This document shows, piece by piece, positions 9,234 through 18,069 of a stretch of 64,000 bases of DNA (position 1 is its first letter; each line of letters opens with the position of its first letter). Origin of the DNA: Chryseobacterium gleum. Lineage in GTDB: Bacteria > Bacteroidota > Bacteroidia > Flavobacteriales_D > Crocinitomicaceae. The position numbers and the translations under genes were made by a program. The notes below the pieces were generated by a model that was given only the letters and a program-made list of their open reading frames with translations, did no database searches and was not told the origin of the DNA. Location of the stretch: assembly GCA_945882095.1 (NCBI GenBank), contig CAMCWF010000004.1:62001-126000 (forward strand), in the 5' to 3' direction.

Positions 9234-9241
9234 CAAAAATA
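9234..9241 (-). promoter_or_regulatory. Bacteroidota -7 box (TATTTTTG) for the cargo/PorP unit
   Basis: On the minus strand the box reads TATTTTTG, a full TAnnTTTG match, 45 nt before the ATG at 9188. A TTG lies 22 nt upstream of it (plus strand 9264-9266) as a possible -33 element. It overlaps the 3' edge of the folP region, so it would start inside the intergenic strip. Confidence 0.4.
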
Positions 9242-9249
9242 ATACTTTT

Positions 9250-10110
9250 TTAATTGGTTTTAAGCAAGCTAAGAATTTGTCTTGCTTCTTTGGGATCGTG
9301 GACACGAAGAATTTCGCAACCTTGGGTTATGGCAAACGTGTTTAGGATGGTCGTTCCGTTGAGGGCATCCTCAGGACCGATGTTGAGTTTCTTGTAAATC
9401 ATTGATTTTCTTGAAAAACCGCAAAGTATTGGCGTCTCAAACAATTGAAACAATTCCAAATTAGAAAGCAGTTCATAGTTTTGATCAAGTGTTTTTGAAA
9501 AACCAAAACCCACATCAATGATAACATCATTAACCCCCGCTTTTCGAATGGAATCCAATAGGGTGGAAATTTCCAACAGGACTTCAGTTGTGATGTTTGG
9601 AGATTTGAGTTCATCGGAACTGGTGTTGTGGGCCCCTTTTGAATGCGTCAATATGTATGGCGCGTTGTGTTTTGCGCAGACGTCCCAAATCTCAGGGTAA
9701 TTCCTACCGCCTTGTACATCGTTGATAATGTCAACACCATTGGAAAGTGCCCAATCGGCAACCTCAGGGTAAAAGGTATCTATAGATAAAAGTAAATTTG
9801 GATAATGTTCCTTTATATAGGTGAGCGAGTTGGTGATTCTTTCGATTTCTGTCTTCGCATCAACAGGTATTGCATCAGGACGACTTGAATTTCCACCGAT
9901 GTCAACGATGCTAACGTCATTTTCAATACACGATGAAAGGAAACGATCAATCTGGTCATTCGTATGTATCCGACTGTTTTCAAAAAAAGAATCCGGCGTA
10001 ATGTTTAGGATTCCCATGAGCAAAGGATGGTTTATTTCAATTAATTTATTCCGAATCCGAATAAACCTGTTTGAACGAAAATGTTTAATTTCAACCCCGA
10101 ATAATGACAT
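9250..10110 (-). CDS. folP: Dihydropteroate synthase
   Basis: FolP joins para-aminobenzoate to 6-hydroxymethyl-dihydropterin diphosphate to make dihydropteroate in folate synthesis. The family blocks are in order: GILNITPDSFF, DIGGNSSRPDA (pterin-binding loop, usually GGxSTRPGA), IIDVGFGFSKT, CGFSRKSM and LRVHDPKEA. I place the start at the ATG at 10110 (286 residues) rather than 10146: the longer form would overlap the divergent DUF1599 gene by 28 bp, and the extra 12 residues are not family-like. The two genes then stand head to head with 8 bp between start codons. Confidence 0.95.
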   Translation of the reverse strand: MSLFGVEIKHFRSNRFIRIRNKLIEINHPLLMGILNITPDSFFENSRIHTNDQIDRFLSSCIENDVSIVDIGGNSSRPDAIPVDAKTEIERITNSLTYIKEHYPNLLLSIDTFYPEVADWALSNGVDIINDVQGGRNYPEIWDVCAKHNAPYILTHSKGAHNTSSDELKSPNITTEVLLEISTLLDSIRKAGVNDVIIDVGFGFSKTLDQNYELLSNLELFQLFETPILCGFSRKSMIYKKLNIGPEDALNGTTILNTFAITQGCEILRVHDPKEARQILSLLKTN

Positions 10111-10118
10111 GTTGCTAA

Positions 10119-10658
10119 ATGAGTGATACCTTAACTTCTTACACAAATATACTCACAAATTGTCGTGAAGTATTTTTAAACAAAACCAAAGATTATGGGA
10201 CCGCTTGGAGGATTCTACGCCCTGTGGCTTTGGCAGATCAGTTATACATCAAAGCCCATAGAATCCGAACCATTCAAGAGACAGGTGAGACCAAAGTAGG
10301 GGATGGGGTAGAAGGGGAATTTATGGCCATCATAAATTACTGTATCATTGCTCTTATTCAGATTAAAGACACCGAAGATTTGGGTTTAGACCTTCCTGTT
10401 GAACTTGCCACAACTTTGTATGACAAATACAGAGACGAAGCGACTTCCTTGATGCTTAAGAAAAACCACGACTACGGAGAGGCTTGGCGTGACATGAGGG
10501 TTGAGTCGCTAACCGACCTGATACTCATGAAAATTTTGAGGATAAAACAAATTGACAACAACAAAGGCGCAACCTTGATTTCTGAAGGGGTAGATGGAAA
10601 TTATTTCGACATGTTGAATTATGCCGTGTTTGCCTTGATTTTATTAGATGTTAAATAA
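10119..10658 (+). CDS. DUF1599 protein (nucleotide modification associated domain 1), tandem-duplicated
   Basis: The 179-residue protein is two copies of one ~80-residue module. Each has DYGTAWR/DYGEAWR, then a Leu-rich helix with HRIRTIQ/LRIKQID, then VGDGVEGEF/ISEGVDGNY and a closing hydrophobic helix (INYCIIALIQI/LNYAVFALILL). This matches the DUF1599 family (Pfam also calls it nucleotide modification associated domain 1, named from phage contexts). No catalytic residue is known to me; the conserved Asp-Tyr-Gly and Glu/Asp pairs look like metal or nucleotide contacts (inference). It begins 8 bp from folP in the opposite direction and precedes the DoxX-like gene on the same strand. Confidence 0.87.
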   Translation: MSDTLTSYTNILTNCREVFLNKTKDYGTAWRILRPVALADQLYIKAHRIRTIQETGETKVGDGVEGEFMAIINYCIIALIQIKDTEDLGLDLPVELATTLYDKYRDEATSLMLKKNHDYGEAWRDMRVESLTDLILMKILRIKQIDNNKGATLISEGVDGNYFDMLNYAVFALILLDVK

Positions 10659-10714
10659 TTGTTAGGAAAATTCTTCTCTTCCGGTATGCTTCTATTTTTA
10701 ATGAAAAAAAATAC

Positions 10715-11821
10715 ATGAGAACAGTAAAACAATATTTGCCCTTGGCCATAAGGGTCTTAATTTCTTTCCTTTTTTTCCTTTCAGCGGTAGCCAAACTTTA
10801 CCCGAATCCTTCCTATGCACTTACCTATTTTGAAGTGCATCAACTTGAACCCCTTGGCATTCCTTTGAATTATGCACACTATCTTTCACGCACATTGATA
10901 GGTGTTGAGTTCGCCATAGGATTTTTACTCCTTTTTCCCTTCCATCTTAAAAAAGTGGTCATCCCAGCTACCATTGGCATGTTGTTCGTTTTTGTGGTTG
11001 AACTTTTATTGGAAATTATCTATTCAGGAAACTCAGGAAACTGTGGTTGCTTCGGTAAATTAATCGAAATGACTCCCCTAGAAGCCCTGCTTAAAAATGT
11101 GATTTCCATTGGACTTCTGTTTTTGTATTACTATTTGGACAAAAAGCAAACGAACAATTCGTCTGTTTTGGATGAAAATCAAGGGGTCGGTTATCAAAAG
11201 AATAAGTATAAATCATCCTTTCAACATTCTGCAATCGTGAACACCCTGTTGTTTTGTATACTCGGTGTTTTCCTTGCCGGTCCCATTCGATTTCAAAAGG
11301 AAGAGCCCGCATCGATTCCCTTGGAGGTCCAACCTCAAGAAGTTGTCGCTATGAATGCGGTTGATACCGTTAAAACAATCCTTCCAAAAAAAGACAGCGT
11401 CGTAAACGTCGTAAAAGTTGATTTAGGTCCCAAAGCCAAACAATCAGGGTTCAGCAATATTTTCATGGATATTGATCAAGATAAGAAGATTTTATGCTTT
11501 TTCTCACCAAGTTGCGACCATTGTAGGGCAGCAGCCAAGGAATTAACCGAGATGAAAGCGAAGAACAAAAACATGCCTCCCATTCGCATCATTTTCATGG
11601 ATGAAGGTCCTGAAGAAATTCCTGATTTTTTCAAATTTGCCGGAGCAGAATATCCTTTTTATGTTATGGACATCATTACCTTTTGGAAAAAAATCGGTAA
11701 AAATAATGATGTTCCAGGGGTGATGTATTTGTGGAATGGGAATGTCCAAAAATTCTATCAAGGCATCGATTCTGAGAAATTTAATGGTCCTGCATTCAAA
11801 AAAATCATCAACAAGAAATGA
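10715..11821 (+). CDS. DoxX/MauE-like membrane protein fused to a thioredoxin-like domain (BT_3928 type)
   Basis: Residues 1 to about 145 hold four hydrophobic segments (about 10-25, 55-75, 80-105 and 120-140) and the GNCGCFG loop typical of MauE/DoxX-like quinone- or redox-linked membrane proteins. A fifth segment lies near residues 175-190. The C-terminal ~120 residues form a thioredoxin-like domain with FFSPSCDHCRAA, i.e. a CxxC (CDHC) site, and VPGVMYLWNG for the cis-Pro region. This suggests oxidation or reduction of thiols at the cytoplasmic membrane, with electrons passed through the membrane part (inference). The ATG at 10715 is used; an earlier ATG at 10701 runs into a stop after five codons. 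Confidence 0.85.
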   Translation: MRTVKQYLPLAIRVLISFLFFLSAVAKLYPNPSYALTYFEVHQLEPLGIPLNYAHYLSRTLIGVEFAIGFLLLFPFHLKKVVIPATIGMLFVFVVELLLEIIYSGNSGNCGCFGKLIEMTPLEALLKNVISIGLLFLYYYLDKKQTNNSSVLDENQGVGYQKNKYKSSFQHSAIVNTLLFCILGVFLAGPIRFQKEEPASIPLEVQPQEVVAMNAVDTVKTILPKKDSVVNVVKVDLGPKAKQSGFSNIFMDIDQDKKILCFFSPSCDHCRAAAKELTEMKAKNKNMPPIRIIFMDEGPEEIPDFFKFAGAEYPFYVMDIITFWKKIGKNNDVPGVMYLWNGNVQKFYQGIDSEKFNGPAFKKIINKK

Positions 11822-11850
11822 TACCTCGATAATTTGCCATAAATTTATAT

Positions 11851-12600
11851 ATGCGCAAAAAAATAGTTGGGGCCAATTGGAAAATGAATCATTTTCGGCA
11901 GGATGCTTTGGGATTGTACAATGAGATTTCTCAGGCTTTTTATTCAAATGAAAATTGTGATTTGGTCATCTTTCCATCACAGCCCTTTCTTTCAGAAGTA
12001 GCCTTGCATGAAGGCGTAAATGTAGGCGCCCAAAACTTTACCCATCTGGCAGATTTCGGTGCTTTTACAGGGGAAACATCCCTGGAGCAATTGAAAGACC
12101 TGGGCGTACGTTTCGTTTTGGTCGGGCACAGCGAACGTCGGTATTATTTTCAAGAAAACAATGCGTCCTTGACTTTTAAAACAAAGATGGCTTTGGAAAA
12201 AGGCTTCCAAGTGATTTTTTGTTGTGGTGAAAATGAATCGGAAAGAAAAATGGAGACCCATTTCGATTTTGTCCGATCGCAAATTGAAGAAATCATTGCC
12301 TTGCTCGAAGAGCCCTATTTTGATGCATTGACCATTGCCTACGAGCCTGTTTGGTCCATAGGCACTGGACTTACCCCTAGTTTGACAGAAATTCAGGACA
12401 TGCATGCTTTCATAAGAAAGATGCTTCGTGAAGTCAATTCTGAAACCTGCGCTGAACACGTAAGAATTATCTATGGAGGAAGTTGCAATGCTGAGAATTC
12501 AAAAGCAATCTTCGCATTAGAAGAAGTAGACGGCGGGCTGATTGGGGGGGCATCCATGCAATTAGATTCTTTCATGAAAATCCTTGAAGCCGCATGTTAA
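11851..12600 (+). CDS. tpiA: Triosephosphate isomerase
   Basis: TpiA interconverts glyceraldehyde 3-phosphate and dihydroxyacetone phosphate in glycolysis. The 249-residue length is standard. GANWKMN at 7-13 gives the catalytic Lys11, VGHSERR places the catalytic His at 93, YEPVWSIGTG places the catalytic Glu at 165, and IIYGGSC plus GGLIGGASM form the phosphate loops. The 3' end overlaps prmA by 7 bp, so this gene heads a long coupled unit (tpiA, prmA, 1559-aa protein, plsY, 1805-aa protein, clpS). Confidence 0.98.
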   Translation: MRKKIVGANWKMNHFRQDALGLYNEISQAFYSNENCDLVIFPSQPFLSEVALHEGVNVGAQNFTHLADFGAFTGETSLEQLKDLGVRFVLVGHSERRYYFQENNASLTFKTKMALEKGFQVIFCCGENESERKMETHFDFVRSQIEEIIALLEEPYFDALTIAYEPVWSIGTGLTPSLTEIQDMHAFIRKMLREVNSETCAEHVRIIYGGSCNAENSKAIFALEEVDGGLIGGASMQLDSFMKILEAAC

Positions 12601-13433
12601 CCTACGTTGAAGTATCCCTCGATTTAAAGCCTTTTCAACCCTGGAATGAAATCTTTGTAAGTCAGCTGGCGGAAATAGGTTTTGAGAGTTTTGTTGAAGA
12701 AAATCCACTGCTCAAAGCGTACATACCCGTTGAAGCTTTTGATGAAGAAGTGGTGAATGATTTAATTGTTGCTTGCCTTGCTGAAGCATCGTTCGCCATA
12801 GAATGGTCCTTCACCGAAATTCCCCCCGAAAATTGGAACGAAAACTGGGAAAAAGGTTTTGATCCCGTTCATGTCGGCGAGCTTTCTATTGTTGCACCGT
12901 TTCATGGGGAGGAGCATCGAATAAACCAGGTCATAGAAATCGAGCCCAAAATGTCCTTCGGAACCGGGCATCACCAAACAACTTTTCTGATGTGTCAAAC
13001 CATGCGCTCGTTGGAATTCATAGGGAAAAAAGTACTTGACATGGGTTCCGGTACAGGTATTTTAGCGATTTATGCAGAAATTCTCGGTGCAAAAAAGGTT
13101 TTGGCGGTAGACATTGAGCCATGGGCCGTGGAAAATGCGATCGAAAACATTCAACGAAACCATTGCCATTTAATTGAAGTGGACTTAGGAGATGTAACCG
13201 TTGTTACAGATTTTGATTATGACATCGTCCTTGCAAACATCAATAAAAACGTCTTAACCCTTCACTTGCCGACGTATGCATCGAAGATGATGAGCGAAGG
13301 TGATTTGCTGTTAAGCGGTTTTTTTACATCGGATAATCAAGAACTTATAGACCTCGCAAATACGCTGGATTTCACAATACAAAATACTTATGAAAAAGAA
13401 AATTGGTCTTGCTTGCATTTTAAAAAACGCTAA
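12594..13433 (+). CDS. prmA: Ribosomal protein L11 methyltransferase
   Basis: PrmA trimethylates amino groups of ribosomal protein L11 using S-adenosylmethionine. The 279-residue protein has the small N-terminal substrate-recognition domain with NWNENWEKGFDPV, then EPKMSFGTGHHQTT, motif I LDMGSGTGILAIYAE, the acidic ribose-binding AVDIEPWAVENA and the LANINKNVL motif near residue 212. It overlaps tpiA by 7 bp upstream and the next gene by 44 bp downstream in another frame. Confidence 0.96.
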   Translation: MLTYVEVSLDLKPFQPWNEIFVSQLAEIGFESFVEENPLLKAYIPVEAFDEEVVNDLIVACLAEASFAIEWSFTEIPPENWNENWEKGFDPVHVGELSIVAPFHGEEHRINQVIEIEPKMSFGTGHHQTTFLMCQTMRSLEFIGKKVLDMGSGTGILAIYAEILGAKKVLAVDIEPWAVENAIENIQRNHCHLIEVDLGDVTVVTDFDYDIVLANINKNVLTLHLPTYASKMMSEGDLLLSGFFTSDNQELIDLANTLDFTIQNTYEKENWSCLHFKKR

Positions 13434-16400
13434 AATCTATGTTTTACTTTTAGGGATATGGATGCCCATGCTTTCATTTTCCCAAACATTCAGCAAGGAG
13501 AAAGATAAATTTATTAAGGAGATTCAAAGAACGTTTACAGAACCAGATATGGAGAATAATGTGCGCCTTATTTTTCCACAAGTGATTTCATCAACAGGTT
13601 TTTCAGAATCTACCTTTGGTAAAATGGTGGATGGGGCCAATGCCATTTTCACGGCCAAAGGAGACGCCAGATTGACCTATTATTATGTCGCCAGTTTTGT
13701 ATACCAAAATAAAAACAAATTTGACAACGACTTTAGTTCAGCATGGGCAGGATTGGAAAAAGAATATCGTAACAAAGAGGATGAAAAATATAGCGAATTC
13801 ATGCAGTTCTCCTATGGATTGTTTCGGTATAAAGCTTTGCAGAAAAACGACAATGTCCTATGGACATATAAAGGTTCTATGGAATGGAATCTGGAGAAGA
13901 AACCGAAAATTATTTGTGCCGATGGACAGCTTTCTGGCTATTCGGTTGGATTGAAGGAAAAAGACAGCGTCTTTGTCTCCGAAACGTATGGAGTTTTCGA
14001 TTTGGAAACAAAAAAATTCGTTGGGAGAAACGGCACCATCACATGGGAAAAGGTTGGGTTTCCTAAATCAGAAACCTTTGCTGAACTTAAAGGATACCGC
14101 GTGGACATGAACAAAGTTGTCCTAAAAGCAGATACAGTTTCCCTTACGACTCCTTATTTCAAAACACCGATTCTTGGTGTGCTTTACGACAAGGCCATAG
14201 ATGAATTGAAGGAAGGGGAAGGCGGAGCGCCATTGTTTAACTCCTTCGAAAAACGGCTCAAAATACCTGCATTGAGAGAGGGGATGGATTATGATGGTGG
14301 TTTTTCACTTGAAGGCAATCGATTCGTTGGTAAAGGAATCGAAGGGAATCCGGCTAAATTAATTTACAAAGAAAATGGAAAACCCCTAATCGAAATTTCT
14401 GGTCTTCTTTTTACCATTGACCCAAACCAAATTTTAGCCCGACAATCAAGGTTTAAATTGAGTTACGCAAATGGGGATTCTTTGATTCAATCGGATGGAA
14501 TGTATCAGTTCAATGATGTAACCAAAGAAATGACCGTTTCCCCAAACAAAAAAGGGGGCGTTGTAGTTCCGTTCATTGATTATCACTTCAAAGTTACTTG
14601 CAATGCGCCGGCACTTAAATGGATCCAAGGCACCCCATTTCCTAAGTACACTTTTGAGATGGCTACCTCGCAAGCGCAAAAAATCATCCAATTTGAATCT
14701 TTCAACTATTTCGATGAAGCTTTGTATAATAAGCTTGGGAACAGTGGAGGTGGAAATCCATTGAATCAAATTGCAAATTATTGTAAAAAAAATAACCTAA
14801 CCACCTTAACAGAAGGACAAGCCAGCAGCGCCTTGGGTACCACCATTGAATACGCAAAATCAAGGTTGTTGGAATTGGCAAGTTTGAATTTTTTAAACTA
14901 CAATACCTTTGAAAAAACCATTACGCCTTTGCCAAAGTTATATTCCTTTTCCGAAGCGAAAACAGCGGGAAAAGATTACGATAACCTTTCTTTTGTTTGT
15001 GACCTCACACAAAGAAAAATTACTTTTTCCGAAGAATCTTTAGTACAGAATCCACAATTGAAAGCTGAAAAAAACAAATTGGAAATTCTCAATAATCGTT
15101 ACGCAAAACAAGACTATTTTGCATTCATTGATTTGGCGAAAAATCAAATGTTCCTAACTGGAGTTGACGAGGTGGTGCTTTCTCAGGCTCAAAAAACATT
15201 CCTTCAACCTGATTCTACCTACATCATTGTTAAACCAAACCTAGATTTAGATTTTAAAGGGAATTTGAATTGTGGAAAGTTTGTTGGACAGGTCCAAGAA
15301 GGGTATTTTTCATACATTGATTTCAAGATCAAATTAAACAAACTCTCCTATGCAGGTTTGGTGGTAAATCCCTTGAGAAAAGAGGATGGACAAGATCCCA
15401 TTGAATTGTTAAGTTCGTTTGCAAATCTGAAGGGAGAATTACTGATTGATCAGCCTACTTCGCGAGCAGGACAAAGCAAAACAAATGGTAACTATCCAAA
15501 ATTATTGGTGCCAGGGATTTCAAAAGTGGTGTACAACGATCCTTCCATTGTTAAGGGTGCTTACGATTCAGCTAGGTTTTATTATCGGCTTGATCCCTTC
15601 GAATTGGATAGCTTGGATAATTTTAATGAGCTTGCGCTTCGCTTCAATGGGTCACTGATTTCTGGAGGAATCTTTCCGCCGATTAAGGAGCCTTTGAAAA
15701 TTATGAATGACTATGCCTTTGGTTTTTCGACCGTGGCGCCCGAGGGTGGTCTTGCCTTCTATGGAGATAATTCCAAGTATGAAAATAAAATCATCCTTTC
15801 TCACAATGGGCTTCAAGGTGCGGGAACCATTAACTATAATACAGCAACAGCCATTTCGCAAAAGTTGACTTTTCTACCAGATTCCACCATCGGAATTGCT
15901 AAGTTTGAAAACAAAGAGTCGATTACAGGGATCAATGTCCCACTGGTAAAATCCGAAGCAGCGTACATTACCTTCTTACCTAAAAAACAAGTGCTCAAAG
16001 CAAGTGCTTGGCGAGATGTTAATCTTCAAATGTTCAACAACCAATGTGAAATGGAGGGAACGGTCGTGTTGTCCAAGAAAGGCATGAATGGAAATGGAAA
16101 ATTACTCTTTCCCGATGCTACTTTGGAATCCAAGAACTTCGATTTTACCCATGAAGACATCCATGCCGATACCTCAGCCTTTGCGTTGAAAAATCGTTTC
16201 ATAACCCAAGGCGCTGCACCCATTGCCATGGAAACAAAAGATGTAAAAGCAGACGTCTCTTTTAAAACCAGAAAAGGTGAATTCAACTCCTTTGGCTCCA
16301 AACGTATCAAGTTCCCCCCAAATCAATACTATTGTACCATGGATAAGTTTTTTTGGTACATGGACCGTACCGATGTAGATTTTGAAAAATCAAAATCCCC

Positions 16401-18069
16401 GCAAACAACATTTGAAGCAGGAGCAGACCTTAATGAACCCAATTTCTTTTCCATGCACGACGACCAAGATACCTTGCAATTTAGGTCGTTGCTTGCGAGG
16501 TACGATTTGAAACTTCAGACCATTTTTTGTGGCAAAGTTGAATACATTCGGGTGGGAGATGCAAAAATATATCCGGATTCCATGAAAGTCACCATTCGAA
16601 AAGAGGCGAAGATGGATCCACTGTTGAATGCAAAAATTGTTGCGCCTTTTGTGACCAAGTATCATACGTTTACCCAAGCGAATGTGAACGTTACATCCCG
16701 GGTGAAATACGAGGGGACAGCAAAATATCCTTACTATGACCGAGACAGTGTCTTGACCGTTTTAACGATGAAGACCATCAAATACCAAAATGCAGTTACA
16801 CAAGCTGAAGGAGACGTCGCACAAAAGGACAACTTTAAATTAAGTACGGAATTCGACTATTACGGAAAAGTAAAAATTGTTGCAGCCAGCCCAGGTGTAT
16901 ATTGCGAGGGATCTACCCGTATTAACCATAATTGTACAAGTTTCGACCGCTCTTGGTTGTCCTTTAAGGATACCATTCTCGCGAAGAACATTCAGATTCC
17001 TATATCCGAAAATCCGCTCAACGATGTCGGAAACAGGCTGGCCGTAGGGTTTTTATGGAAGAATTCAGAGTCCATGGACAGCGTCAAAGTATATCCAGCA
17101 TTTCTGTCAAAAATACAGGGTAAAGAAGACCCCATTGTTTTTCAATCTTCAGGATACGTGCAGTTTAATCCCAAAGGAAATGTTTTTCAAATCGCAGCAA
17201 AAGCAAGGTTAAATGACAATGCCTTTCCAGGGAATATGTTGACTTTATATACAGAAACTTGCTCACTCTCAGGAATGGGTAAGATTGATTTTGGCGTCGA
17301 TTTAGGGGAAGTCAAAGCCACGTCATACGGCGATATAAATTATGAATCTGTTACAAAAAAGATAAGACTAGACCTTACAACGCTGTTGAAATTTCCAATG
17401 CAAAAAGACGTGTTTGAGAACATTGGGAATGAACTTAAGGTTTTGGAAGGACAAAAAGCAGCAGACCTAAGGTCTAAGAAAATCAATTTCTCGATGTATG
17501 TCCGTCATTTCTTGTCCGAAGAAAAGGTGAACGATTTGTTTAAGGATTATGAAGAGGATAAATTGAAAAAATTGCCCGAAGAGTTAGACGTTACCTTGCT
17601 TATGTCGGGGGTAAAAATGGAATTTGCGCAGTTTAAAACCAAAACAAATGAAAGTGGATTTTCGCGTGGTTGGGTCACCAAAGTTGCAGCCGGCGATACG
17701 GAAACAGACAATGAAGGCGACGAGGTTAAATCCAAAAGCAGGGTGGCCATTCTAGGGATAGAGGGAAGGCCAGTGCTAAAAGATGTTGAAATGAATTTTA
17801 TGGTCGGACAAACTTCGATGGATGCGTCCTATCAAGGATTGATTCTCAATTTTAAAAATACGGCCGGTAAGGACTACTTTTTTGACTATTCGATGAATAA
17901 AAAAGACGGTAAATTGGCAGTGTTCTCAAATGAGCCTACTTTAAAGACGATGGTTACTGAAATGAAGCCTGATAAAAGAAAATCAAAAAATTTCTCCTTC
18001 GAATGGGCAGATGATGTTACCCTTAAATTGGCCATGTCAAAGTTAAATGAATACCTCAAATCAAAATGA
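13390..18069 (+). CDS. Very large exported protein of unknown function, 1559 aa
   Basis: I cannot assign a family. The N terminus has a basic stretch, a hydrophobic core (about residues 16-30) and an SFSQ-like cleavage site, so it is probably a Sec signal peptide. Residues ~30-150 look helical; the rest is dominated by short alternating beta strands with recurring phrases of the kind GxGxLxFPDAxLxSKxF and SFKTRKGEFNSFG, reminiscent of repetitive beta-groove or OstA/AsmA-like proteins, though I see no sorting domain, lipobox or catalytic motif. It begins 44 bp inside prmA in another frame and its stop overlaps the plsY start (ATGATGG), so it is translationally coupled to phospholipid synthesis. 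Codon use resembles the neighbours. Confidence 0.85.
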   Translation: MKKKIGLACILKNAKIYVLLLGIWMPMLSFSQTFSKEKDKFIKEIQRTFTEPDMENNVRLIFPQVISSTGFSESTFGKMVDGANAIFTAKGDARLTYYYVASFVYQNKNKFDNDFSSAWAGLEKEYRNKEDEKYSEFMQFSYGLFRYKALQKNDNVLWTYKGSMEWNLEKKPKIICADGQLSGYSVGLKEKDSVFVSETYGVFDLETKKFVGRNGTITWEKVGFPKSETFAELKGYRVDMNKVVLKADTVSLTTPYFKTPILGVLYDKAIDELKEGEGGAPLFNSFEKRLKIPALREGMDYDGGFSLEGNRFVGKGIEGNPAKLIYKENGKPLIEISGLLFTIDPNQILARQSRFKLSYANGDSLIQSDGMYQFNDVTKEMTVSPNKKGGVVVPFIDYHFKVTCNAPALKWIQGTPFPKYTFEMATSQAQKIIQFESFNYFDEALYNKLGNSGGGNPLNQIANYCKKNNLTTLTEGQASSALGTTIEYAKSRLLELASLNFLNYNTFEKTITPLPKLYSFSEAKTAGKDYDNLSFVCDLTQRKITFSEESLVQNPQLKAEKNKLEILNNRYAKQDYFAFIDLAKNQMFLTGVDEVVLSQAQKTFLQPDSTYIIVKPNLDLDFKGNLNCGKFVGQVQEGYFSYIDFKIKLNKLSYAGLVVNPLRKEDGQDPIELLSSFANLKGELLIDQPTSRAGQSKTNGNYPKLLVPGISKVVYNDPSIVKGAYDSARFYYRLDPFELDSLDNFNELALRFNGSLISGGIFPPIKEPLKIMNDYAFGFSTVAPEGGLAFYGDNSKYENKIILSHNGLQGAGTINYNTATAISQKLTFLPDSTIGIAKFENKESITGINVPLVKSEAAYITFLPKKQVLKASAWRDVNLQMFNNQCEMEGTVVLSKKGMNGNGKLLFPDATLESKNFDFTHEDIHADTSAFALKNRFITQGAAPIAMETKDVKADVSFKTRKGEFNSFGSKRIKFPPNQYYCTMDKFFWYMDRTDVDFEKSKSPQTTFEAGADLNEPNFFSMHDDQDTLQFRSLLARYDLKLQTIFCGKVEYIRVGDAKIYPDSMKVTIRKEAKMDPLLNAKIVAPFVTKYHTFTQANVNVTSRVKYEGTAKYPYYDRDSVLTVLTMKTIKYQNAVTQAEGDVAQKDNFKLSTEFDYYGKVKIVAASPGVYCEGSTRINHNCTSFDRSWLSFKDTILAKNIQIPISENPLNDVGNRLAVGFLWKNSESMDSVKVYPAFLSKIQGKEDPIVFQSSGYVQFNPKGNVFQIAAKARLNDNAFPGNMLTLYTETCSLSGMGKIDFGVDLGEVKATSYGDINYESVTKKIRLDLTTLLKFPMQKDVFENIGNELKVLEGQKAADLRSKKINFSMYVRHFLSEEKVNDLFKDYEEDKLKKLPEELDVTLLMSGVKMEFAQFKTKTNESGFSRGWVTKVAAGDTETDNEGDEVKSKSRVAILGIEGRPVLKDVEMNFMVGQTSMDASYQGLILNFKNTAGKDYFFDYSMNKKDGKLAVFSNEPTLKTMVTEMKPDKRKSKNFSFEWADDVTLKLAMSKLNEYLKSK

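Noticed and set aside
10111-10146. Longer folP start at 10146
   Set aside because: It overlaps the divergent DUF1599 start by 28 bp and adds 12 residues that are not family-like; 10110 fits better.
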